In this document: positions 34,781 through 45,800 of the stretch, one piece after another
Layout of the letters: each line of letters begins with the position of its first letter
Position numbering within the stretch: the stretch's first letter is position 1
Assembly (NCBI GenBank): GCA_965644295.1
Contig: CBFFRP010000219.1
Span: forward strand, 124,001-188,000
Direction of reading: 5' to 3'
Origin: Paraphysomonas bandaiensis
Lineage: Eukaryota > Chrysophyceae
DNA length: 64,000 bases
The notes under the pieces: generated by a model
Told to the model about the DNA's origin: nothing
Seen by the model: the letters and a program-made list of their open reading frames with translations, nothing else
The model's database searches: none
Made by a program: the position numbers and the translations under genes

Positions 34781-35585
34781 ATGCCACCTCATGGGCCTGG
34801 TATGTTAACGATGTTGTGAGATGTCACATGTAACTGTCTATTGCAGGGATGACAGGAGCCACTCACTCTCATGATCCAGGTAACTTATACATATGGTTAT
34901 ACACCTATCAAGCTATCTAGTATATGGAAAGCGTATTATATCTTCTGTAATGTATAGAATATCCTGATGATGAGTGGAACCTTTACACTCAGCTGGATCC
35001 AGAGGGAACCACTGCACTTAATTGTACTCATCCCTCCGATGCTCTTGGAATATTTAAGGTGAGATCTGGGCCCCATTAGGTTCCTATGCCTGATATGTTC
35101 TGTAGCCGAGTGCGTTAAAACACGATCCTAATCCGACACTCTTCAGTGATACAGACGAGGAGTTAATGGTAATCGCTAAATTTGTGTCACCAGTGCATGT
35201 AAGAAAGATATGTGTAATCGGCGGCGGGTCCAATCAAATGCAGCACCCAAGTGTATTGAAGTGTTTCGTCAATCACGATGAAATAGACTTCACATCTGTT
35301 CAGGAAATGACACCCGCTCAGCAGTTTGATTTAGCTATCAACACAGATGGATCAGTTGAGCTAATTACGGCTATACACCCCTTCACCAATGTTATGTCGC
35401 TTGCATTCTTTTTCTCCTCTAATCATGGAGACGAGCACACAGCTGTTAAGTACATAGGCATGCAAGGGGAGCACACACACTTTAGGAGAGAAGCAGTAAA
35501 CACAACATATGAGGTGCTACGAACTGGAGAGGATGTGGAGCAGCAAACCAGCCCACTAGAAGGAGCCGCGGGGTACTTGCGTTAA
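34781..35585 (+). CDS. PITH-domain protein (PITHD1-like)
   Basis: A 210-residue protein in four exons (34781-34799, 34847-34879, 34958-35058, 35106-35585), phases closing. The N-terminus is short and His-rich (MPPHGPGMTGATHSHDP). The PITH domain fills the rest: EWNLYTQLD, ALNCTHPSDALGIFK, DTDEELMVIAKF, VRKICVIGGG, FDLAINTDGSVEL, FTNVMSLAFFFSSN and TAVKYIGMQGEHTHF. The PITH fold binds the proteasome in thioredoxin-like TXNL1; stand-alone PITHD1 proteins have the same domain without thioredoxin, as here. Likely cytosolic or nuclear, role in proteasome-linked quality control inferred from the family. Confidence 0.95.
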
Positions 35586-35858
35586 TATCCAGTATAGTAT
35601 GTATTAAGCCTTTGCATAAAGACTATATTTTTGGTTGTTATATGAGTTATGACAAAGCTATTCCATACCGTGATGTATTCCTATAAATATATACAAAACT
35701 ATGTACTATTCATTCTGAAAAGGTACTACCCAAAGGACTGTAGTAGAGTATTTCACCAGAATGTTATCTGTAGTGCATCCCTCAGGATGATTCTATACTG
35801 ATCAGGCCATGATCGGACACATGTGATTCTGCACTTTTGCATTAGTTAGTTAAATGTA

Positions 35859-35866
35859 CTATTTGG
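35859..35866. repeat. hAT target-site duplication, left copy (CTATTTGG)
   Basis: The 8-bp direct repeat recurs at 36652-36659, exactly flanking the inverted-repeat element. Eight bases is the hAT superfamily signature. Confidence 0.93.
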
Positions 35867-36651
35867 CAGGGCTAGGAAACAATATATTGCAATACTATTG
35901 TTAGATAGCGTTCAATCAATACTATTGATGGAGATTTTAAACAGGCCCAACAATACAATTACAATATATTGCAATATATTGTCAATGTATTGCAATATAT
36001 TAGAATGACTAATCAGTAAGTAAACACATCAGTAGCTTCCATTTTTAGTGTTAGTCATTAAGATCACATGACAACCAAACCAACTACTGCTTATAGCTAA
36101 TAAAAATCCACCTCGTCCTCATCCTCTGAGCCATCATCGGTGACGTCAACATCACCATATTCATCCACAAAATTTTTTGAAATATGCTAGTATTCGGCCA
36201 CAACTGTCGAATCTCTTTCAGAAACAACAGCATATTAAGTAGGATGGATACTTTTCGAAACACTGATATTATATGTTTAGCTGCGCTGAACAGACGCTCC
36301 CATGTATTGGAAGTACATACCAGGGCCTGGTAACCGTTAATGACTCGTGGACCTGTACGCTTCTTAAGTTTTTGAGCTGACTGAAGATTTTTAGTCGCAT
36401 ACTCAACATCAGCTTCATCATCCTCTGTAATGTTGTAATCAATTTCTCGGTTATTTATATCCATTTTGCACCCTACAGTTGAGAATCATAATATATGACT
36501 ATCATAATATTGATTGCAATATATTGTGAGATACTTTAACAGAAACAATATTGATGGGATTTTTGGCCGGTCGACCAATCAATATATTTTACAATATATT
36601 GCAATATATTGTACAATGTATTGCAATTCAATATATTGTTTCCTAGCCCTG
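35867..36651. mobile_element. Internally deleted hAT DNA transposon (785 bp)
   Basis: Perfect 23-bp terminal inverted repeats start CAGGGCTAGGAAAC (35867-35889 and 36629-36651), with an 8-bp target duplication. Both ends carry arrays of an AATATATTGCAATATATTG-type palindromic subterminal motif. Inside, the minus strand encodes only the C-terminal part of a hAT transposase. The element cannot move on its own. Confidence 0.92.
36084..36464 (-). pseudogene. hAT transposase C-terminal remnant
   Basis: A 126-codon frame containing the hAT dimerisation signature (SNTWERLFSAAKHI ... LLNMLLFLKEIRQLW). The DDE catalytic and BED zinc-finger regions are absent because the element is internally deleted. 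Upstream acidic residues (TEDDEADVEY) are not diagnostic. Confidence 0.85.
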
Positions 36652-36659
36652 CTATTTGG

Positions 36660-37170
36660 CACTCCTTCTGATACAACTACGCGGAAACTACACACATACA
36701 ATGTTTATTTCGTGACACGGAGAATGATCAAATTGACAAGTATGTATTGAACTATAACCAACTCCTACATGCGTACTTGAAGCTTGTTGAAGCCTATTTC
36801 TAGTACGTAGCTATCCTGTATTCTATGTAGTTCCAGTACACTGTATGTTGTGTACCTAGAGCAAAGAAAAAGAGATGGAGGACGGGCCTTGCTTTTATTA
36901 GCGTCAATAACATGTAGATCCCCTGGAACCTGGAAGTGTAATGGAAGATGTGTTATAAGGACACGTGATAAAGTAAAAAGTAAATCAGAGATGATGCGAA
37001 AGCTTAGCTATAAACGGCATGCGTTTCAAAAAGTGAACGAAACTACTTCAATACTTTAACAAAATCATTATAACAGCTTATCGAGTGGACGCAAAACGCA
37101 AAAATATAGCAATTTAGTACGCTCAAATTCACACAAATGTCACTTACACTCAATACGCAATACCCTAACA
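36660..37170. other. Intergenic DNA downstream of the kinase gene
   Basis: No supported gene. A 69-codon frame at 36850-37059 has no recognisable feature. Confidence 0.5.
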
Positions 37171-39157
37171 CTATGAGGAAAGTGATGATATTTGACTCTG
37201 TACTGTTTCCATCCAACCATTCATGTCGTCACCAGTTTCAAAACCTACTTCAACTGTCACAACTCCTGTCTCCGACATTATATGAAGTTCGGAATCCTGC
37301 GATCCAATTGACTCATTGGGATCACCGTGTGGCGAAGTGCTATTGTCTATTAGATCTTCGAATATTAGAGTGTGGGCACCCAATACGAAGTTACTTGTCA
37401 CCCGAACACTACTCGAGCGAGTCACCAAAGCGTCAATATGAACTTTGGATCCTAGTTCTGAGGTTTTGCGAATGAAAAGCCTATTCTGATTAATACCCAA
37501 CCACACCTATATAGAACAAGTAACGTTACCACAAATTCTGACAGCTGTTTAAGATACCAAGGGGAAAAAACATTGAAAAACAGAGATCATACCTTCTTCT
37601 TTACATTCTGCTTCGAAATGAGCCCCCTTCTACCCCTCATCACGAAGACATTTGACGATTTTTCTGCAGGTGGTATAGGAGTGCAATTTTTCAACGAAAG
37701 GGATCTCTCTGAAGGGGGTGTGGGTGTACGGAGGGGAGACGTACGGGCCGTCCGCGATGGACTTTCTGGACATGGAGAACTAGATTTGGGATGGGCTTCC
37801 GCTAAAATATTACATATTAAATATTAACGTAGTATTCAACATAGCATACGCTCTCAGCAGTGTACGCAATATAACGAGAGACATGAAACAAAATCACCTA
37901 AATCGTGTACAACATCGTTACCTTCAGCTTGTACGAAATCTCCGAATTCAAAGTCATCATCATTCTCCGAATTAGTACAGCCCACTACAACTTCATCAGT
38001 CGAGGGCGGAATCGGAGCTGCGACTACTTTCTTTTTAGCAGGGAGTGATTCAGCGGCTTGCTTCTGAGGAGGCAGAGGCGGATCGGATTTAGCTTGCTCC
38101 TCAGTGTGCTGCGAAAAGTGATTAAAATCAGCGAAAGTCCCAAAAGATTCCGGTTCGGCGATAACGCCTTGAATTCCAGTACCGGCAGTATTTAGAACAC
38201 GGGTATACAACTCCGGTTCTGGAAGCATATTGACTAGCAAGATCAGATCATCAATGGATAGTCGCTGGGAAGGGTCCGGGCGGAGGCAGGCAGCAATAAG
38301 AGTGTGAAACTCGGGAGGCCAGGGAGAGGACTCGGGGACGTGAAAAGACCCCGACAAAACAGCTAATGTAGAAAGGCCATCTATAGGGCTTTCGAATGGA
38401 GTGCGGGAAAATAACATCGAAAATATGGTGCACCCTATGCCCCATACATCTGTTTTCCCATCGACAGTGCACTGGCTCGGTGTGTCGAAGAGCTCGGGAG
38501 CACGAAACGAAGCAGTAGTATTGCTTGCCGCATCCTCTTGCACAAGCAGGGCCTGACTACGGCTTGTAATTTCCGTCACAAGTGGCTGTGCACTTCCAAA
38601 ATCAGTAATGACTGGTGTCATATTTCTATCCAATAAGATGTTCGCTGGCTTGAAATCTCCGTGGCGATAACCAGCGCTATGAATCGCCTTGGTACCATTC
38701 ACGCACCCAGATATAATTCTATTCGCAAGAGACCGTTTTGAAAGACCACACTCAGGAAATCCTGGACCTTTCTCAATAACATCTTGAAGAGACATACCAA
38801 GCAACGGCAAAACAAGAAAAGCAACGTACTGGTTCGACTTATTTGTACTGAATGAACTTTCAATCAATGCGAGAACGTTTTCATGCTTAATCATGGATAA
38901 AAGTTGTATCTCCTTTTTAGCTTCTTCGATCTGGCTCTCAGTTTGGCATATCATTTTCTTTAGTGCAAAGTGCTCACTCTGGCCGGAGCGTTTTATTTTG
39001 TACACATAAGCAAAAGCCCCTTCGCCAATTTGCTCCTTTGCATAACAGGTCAGTCATATGAGATCAAAACAACTAAAAAAGAACTAACCTCAATCAAATA
39101 CTTTCCACCGTTAACATCCACAGTGCGTGACTTCTTCAGTAAGTGATTGATCAACAT
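37171..39157 (-). CDS. STK16/NAK-family Ser/Thr protein kinase with acidic adaptor-binding motif and PH-like tail
   Basis: A 583-residue kinase in four exons (39157-39089, 39035-37898, 37801-37593, 37506-37171), phases closing. The Gly-rich loop is IGEGAFAYV, the ATP lysine K49 (FALKK), the catalytic loop is HGDFKPANILL (residues 148-158; HGD rather than HRD), then DFG at 168-170 and FRAPELF. The insert before the APE and the LSxLAVLSGSF helix pattern are typical of STK16/GAK/AAK1 kinases. After the kinase comes DDDFEFGDFVQ, which resembles adaptin-ear/GAE-binding motifs. A Pro/Ser-rich linker follows, then a C-terminal region (VWLGINQNRLFIRK ... GWMETVQSQI) with the strand-and-helix ending of a PH domain. 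Inferred role: phosphoregulation of clathrin-adaptor trafficking at Golgi or endosomes. Confidence 0.85.
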
Positions 39158-39851
39158 GTTGGATACAACAATATAACAAAATCTCGCTGAAAATGATTAC
39201 TGCTTACTACTCATGGGTACGACAAGTGTCTTGTAAATACACGCAATGGCAAACAAGTCAGATATTCCAGTTATTGAAGTATCTGGTACAATCTCGTGAG
39301 CAAGTAAGCATAATGTAGAGTGTAGTGGTGAATATATACATACACACAGAGCTTGTACAGTTGCATTATAAAATTTTTCGCTCCAAGTACACACCCTACG
39401 CACTCTGTATACCATATATCTATGTGGTATTCCTATTGTAGCACAGACTGAAAATACACTACAATATATACTGTGTATATTGTACGAACGAGAAGTAAGG
39501 ATTTACTATGTAAACTACGTACCGTATCGTAAGTATTCCTACTGTGATATCCACATGGATATAAACATTTTTTTGATTTTGTGTTGTATTCTCGACAAAA
39601 AAATTATTTTGCTTTTCCTGAACTGTTCTTTGTATGGGTCAGGAAATGGTACGAATAAGGGTTCATGTATGTACATGTATCTGGTATCCGGGTGGAATCT
39701 ATACTCATATGCGAAGTCAATCATATATTAGTTAGTTAGGAGTGAACACTCATATATATAAACAACTAATTTAATATATAGGTACGGTTGATATATATCT
39801 ATATGTAATTTATATCTATCTGCTTATATGTTCGACAGGATCATACTCGCC
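39158..39851. promoter_or_regulatory. Shared upstream region of the kinase and RNF213-like genes
   Basis: A 694-bp gap between divergent starts, rich in TATATA words near the plus-strand gene (39753-39820). Promoter role inferred from position. Confidence 0.45.
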
Positions 39852-42800
39852 ATGAATTCGTTTACAGATTGGCCGAATAATCCGGAATTATTAGTGAACA
39901 AGCGAGTGGAGGTCGCGTGGAAAAATAATCGTATGTACAAGGGGTGGGTGATGGGGTATAGTAGAGAGACTAAAATGCATAGTGTTCTGTTCGAAGACGG
40001 ACAGGAGAAACACTACAACATGTTCACCAAAACATTTCGAATAGTAAGGCGTATCATATATCTGCTTATAAATAGGGTTGATATGTATGGCAGGAAGGAG
40101 AAGCCAGACGTTGGAAGCCGGAGGACTCAAAGGCAGCAGTGCGACATTCAGTACCTCAAACATCTCGAAACCCCCTGCACACTGGGTACGGATACTCTTC
40201 TGGTGTAGGTGGAACAGCACTGACGACAAGTGCATACTCAACGGCACCGTATATGTCTAGGTATAATAAATGTTAGTCTTCAAATATCACGATATGAGCT
40301 ATTTGTTTTAGGACACCAGGATCCCAAACTTCCGTCGTATTTCATGTTCTGTTGGATCCACATTGCGTAGATGAGAACGATAGGGTTGTAATAAACGGAA
40401 ATCTTCCAACACTGAGTGGATGGGGTGCTGGGATAGATATGGTTCAGTCTGCTACGAATCCCAGTATTTGGTCAATATCTTTGAACGTTCCATTCAGTAT
40501 GACAGACTCTTGTGTTTATGGCATATTCAAACATCGCTACGAAATTGTGACTGCAGATGGAAACATTGTGGAAGGAAAGGCCGACAGATCTGAACAGACG
40601 CTTCGACATCAGTACTTTCATATATTTCGACCTAATTATCGTCATTCAAGAGTACGTTTGCATATATATGTTAATTTCACAGTATGAGTTGTTTTCAGTT
40701 CCGCGGAATGGTGGAACCTACCGGCAAAAGTGCTTATCAGCAATTCTGCAGCGAGTTAATAGCACTATACACAACTGACCAGATTAGTATACGCGAGGCC
40801 TTTACGTATCATAGAAACCTGACTGCATGTGTCACTAATGCACGACGGGTACACGCGGAGGAGATATTCGAGGACGCCCTCGAGGAGGTGAGATATTTAT
40901 ATCACCAGAGAAGATGGATTCATATTTACACTAGGCGGAGCTGTCCACGAATATTTCCGCATTGTATATAGGATTGATTGGTTCATTTGGATTAACCTCT
41001 GAGGAAAATGTGTATAGCACAGGTCAAGGAGGCATGGGGACATTCGGTACGTCTTACACGTATGTAAACGGGATCAAGGTTGAGAATCCCAGAGTCGGTG
41101 CATATGGAGTATCAACTAACATTACCAAGCGGCGTCCGCCAAAACCAACTGTATGGGTTTTTCACTGTGCTAATAATTTGGATGTTGCTGCTCTATATCA
41201 ATTGCATTGGGAAGAAGAATTTGGACCTAATTATCGCTGGGTAAGTCGTGGAGTTGCCGAAGCCATTGAGCGTCTGTCTGAGCATGGTTTCTATGAATGG
41301 TTGAAACTGATTCCACTGGCCACGAAATGTAACGTCAATCCTCATATTGCGTGTAATATTAAAGATTACGGGGAAAGAGAGCGTAAGTTCATGGCAACAA
41401 CAGACAATTTGATATCATTGATAGTGGACCAGCATAGTCTCATCACCACAGAAAGGATGCGGGTGTTACCCCTCACGGGAACAACACCTGTTTGTGCGGA
41501 TTCTAGTTGTGGTGATGTGATTGGTTTTGGAGGAAAACTTGGAGCAGAAAATGAATTCTCTGTGTTCAAGATGGAAACACTAGCTCGTGGTTGGTTGCAA
41601 GCTCTTATCGTTCACGCCCCGTCGTTGAATATAGTGTCTGAAATTGTTCGTCGAGGTTTGATCGAGACCACCAACGAGATCCTACAGCATGATCTTCTTG
41701 CTGCAATTTCTCTCAGAGTTGAGGAAGAAGAATGGTCTAAACTTGGATTTGAATCACTTGAGTGTATGCTACAGCAAATGAACTTCCTGTGCTGTCCTGA
41801 GATCGCCGTTGGACTGCTGAAAAATTCTGCTGTCGATAATGAAACCGAAACTCTCGTTCACCTTATAGATTTATGCGTCCGAGAAAAGAAATGGAAAACA
41901 GAGACTGCTCCCGACTCGAACGAAAGTAAAGTCAGTCACGAAGATAGTCACAAATCTTTAGGAATGGGTAATTTATTAACAGGCCTAGTGGGTATATGGC
42001 ATGAACTAAATTGCGCGGCCAAAGAGTGGATCTGTAGAAAGCACAACGCTGAACCGGCCCCTGAAATGGTTACTGTTGAAGAGCGCCGAGATAATAATCC
42101 GTACAATTGGGCTTTTAATGCTTGGGGCACTATGTACAGCGGCGAAAAACGACCGAAAAAACTAACAGAGAGTGAGAAGAGAGAGCAACTTCGTGTGCAT
42201 ATGGAGCTGGCTTTATATGATATCAACTCCCTCATGCATGTTCCTTTCTTCTCATCTAACCCTACTGGGCTGCTGTTCGAGCTTGGAAGATGCTGGTTTA
42301 TGCGAGCTTCGAATGTTCAGCAAGCAACATTGGAATTAGATGCGCTGTGTTTTATTGGGAGCAAAGACATCTCACGCGCTTTTGCTATATATATACCTCC
42401 CCTTGCAGCTTTCCTGGAATCAGCAACCCTCAAACTAATTAGAGCACTTGTATCGCTAGGATCAACCTACATCGATTCACTCCGTACTGTGACTAGCACT
42501 TTGAATTCTCGTTCTGCTTTAGGTCATCTTCTAATTTATCATTTGGCTCAAACAATGTGGTCCGGTGAGGCAGAACCGACGTTGTCTCTACCCACTGATT
42601 TTCAACCCCCTCTAAACTCTGTTCTTGAACAGTGTGTGTTTTGGCACGAAATATCAATATGGATCGAAAACGGCATCGAAGACAGTATTCTACGAAGTCT
42701 TTTTGCATCTGTCAAAGGTCTTATATTTGAGTGTGTGAATAGTATTATGAATGGATCCTGCACGCTTCGGTGCATGCACATCATTATCCAGAACGAGTCA

Positions 42801-45800
42801 GCTTTTTTTTTTCTGTTGCGTGAGTTTGGATGTGTTGTGAGTGGCATGCAGGGAAGTGATGACCTCCAACCTTATGTGAAGAGTGTTCATGAGTTCGATA
42901 ATTCATTAGGGCAATTACAAACTTATGCGTCTTTCTTTTGTTCGTGTGGAATACGTGTTGAAGCGGCGAGTGTGAGGTCATTAGTTGAAAATTTAAGAAT
43001 TCGTTATGATTCTATTCAGTGGAATGAACTCCAAGGGGCTTTTGATGGAGTCCTGGCGATGAAATACGTTGGATGGCTGTATCAGCTGCGTGGTAGTGAG
43101 TTATTTTTACAGCAGTGGAGGTTAATTGGACGCGATATATGCATCGATGCTGTGGAAGGAGCTCGAACGGTTCTGATGGAAGGAGAAAACAGCAACGACA
43201 CTTCTCAACAAGATGTGACAGAAAGTGTAATGGCGGATCTGGCAGCACTGCAACGGGAAGAAGATGAGGACGAGGGAGCTTTTGCCGCACGAGTTGCCTT
43301 AGTAGCGGAAGAAATGCAGGATAGAGTGCAGGCTCAGTTCGATGTTCAAGATCGAAGAAATGATATTCTTTCACAGGGTGAGTGTAAATTGTCAAGATTT
43401 TGTAAATGCTTGATATATGTAATCGCAGTTGACGAAGTTGAACTATCTCAAGATGTTGTTGTCAATAAGTTAATACCGGAAGTGTATACTGCGTGGAGAA
43501 AATTGGCTGTGGACACATTTTCAGGAGCTTTGGGTATAAAGGAATTGGAGAACTATTTCATAGATTTAAAAACAGATGCACAAATACTGGAGGAATTGTC
43601 ACTGCTCTCAACATGTGATTTTTCAGGCACCCCAATGGACAGTATGTCTTCTTCTGTTTTTCTGCAGCAAACACTTACCCGTTTAAAGGATTATCACTTT
43701 CTCTGCAAACTTCATACATGGCTGCCGTCATTAATTAAGCTTCATCAACAGTTACAATCACTGTTCGCTAATTCAGTGAATGAAGATTCGTTTCATATCA
43801 CGATGCAGCGCGCTTTGGTTGATATTCAGTTACGAATTAAAACTTTGGACTTGCAGTCTATTTCTGGAGTTGTTTTCTCCTTGAAAGATGTTTTCTCCCG
43901 CTACACTGCTGATCGATTGGACTTTTTGTCTGTTCTGAGTAGCTCACCAAACTTAATTGCCTGGCTACTGCAGAGAAGTAGCACCGAAGAATTCAACCGC
44001 CTTCTCCAAGTTGTGAGGCCTTGTACAGATGAGCCCAGGATGCTGAGTGCCATTGCTTCTTTGGTACATATTCGAACAATTCTTATACAAACTCTGTACG
44101 TCTATCCTCCTTACGAATCGCTGGAAAATTTCTTGGATTCTGTCAGCACTAATTTAGACTTGGAAGATCCCACGGTATCTGGTAATGCATTGTGGCACCT
44201 CAACAATATTATCAGTAGCTTCGAAGGCCTGATGGAGGTATTTGAAAAACAGACAAGAAGTCCTGGCGTCAAATCTTGTTATGACCTTAAAGAGATTCTC
44301 GACCATGGTACTTTCGTTTTAAAGGCCTCATCGAATCATGATTCTGTGCTCACTGTTGAGTTAGCTGCGAAAATGACCCTGGATGACCCCAAAATGGATG
44401 ATATACCACCTGGTGTCACTGTTGAGTCCATGGAGTATCTGTTGGATTTGCGTAGCAAGTTACTAATGACTGAAATCCCAGCTGAGCTTGAAGCTCAATT
44501 GAATGCTTCGGTTATGGTTGATGCCTTTGTCCAGCAATTGCAAGTGATGGCAGAACTCAGCGATGTGCTGGTGAATTTGTGTTCTACCGGCCATGTTGGA
44601 TATCAAAAAGGTGTGAATATGATTTTGCAGTAAAATAGTCTTTATTGTAACATCTTTCTAGGTTTCGAATTAAAGGTGAAATTTACCCTGGATAGTGACT
44701 TGTTTCTGCGCAAAGAGTTAATGAGGTTGCAACGCGAGTCATCAAATTGGGCAATAGAAGTTAAAGAATGCAGAACAAAGTATTTCTATCTCAACTTTTA
44801 TAGCATGCGCGAAATACTGCGATTGCGCTCGCTTTTGGAGACTGTAGTCCATCAGGAAAAAGAGGAGATGGATCATATGTGTGAGACGCCATCACCGTGC
44901 AATGCACCTTCAGATGTTCCTGAAGAACCCCCCCGAGGATTACCCCAATGTGATACCTCCGTTAATAACATATATCTTATCATAGACTCTATGGAACAAT
45001 TGGGATTTCAAAGGTAACTTGCATGATTTTTCACAATACTCCTTACGCTTCCTAGGGACTGGTGCTACGCGTCGTTGAGACGTACTGGATATAATTTAGA
45101 GGATGCAATTGAATTTTGCTTTTCGAATTCACAAATGATGGATCGTTTCGTAGTTGAAGACTCCACACAATTGTTAGAAGGGTTTTATACAGGGGATGAA
45201 CACTGCGATATATGTCATGATCCCGATGACACAGCAGCGTACAACGAAGGAGATATTGCTAATCCAGTGGATGAAATTCTTGGCTTGTTGCATTTAATTA
45301 GTTCTTCTGTTGACGTACTTCATGCTCTCAGGATGGTGCAGCTATGGAAAGATACGATGGATGATGAGAAATCACTTCTTAGTCGACTTGGCTCTATATT
45401 ATCCACCCTTTTTGACAGTACAGTACAGAAACCTCGTAAAATTGATGTTCCTGTTGATGGCACTGCAAATAAAGCCGACATGCTTATTCTCTTGAATGAT
45501 GATTCAGAAAAGCAACTTCCTGTATTTGTTGCGTGCACTGAAGATCCACTCTTGGTTATTGACACTGTGCTGTCTGTGTACATCCGGCGTGGTCGCCTAC
45601 CTGAACCAGGGGAAGTTATATTTTGCACACCAGAGACAACATCGGAGGAGATTAATATAATACTACTTCGATTTATACTAGCGAAGAAGTATGATAAGCA
45701 TGAATCTATAATGTGTATAGCGGATTTACACTCGCTGCCATATACTTTGCAATGTTTTCTTGTTGAAAAAATGAAAGCATTGTTCACGGAATTTGGCCAG

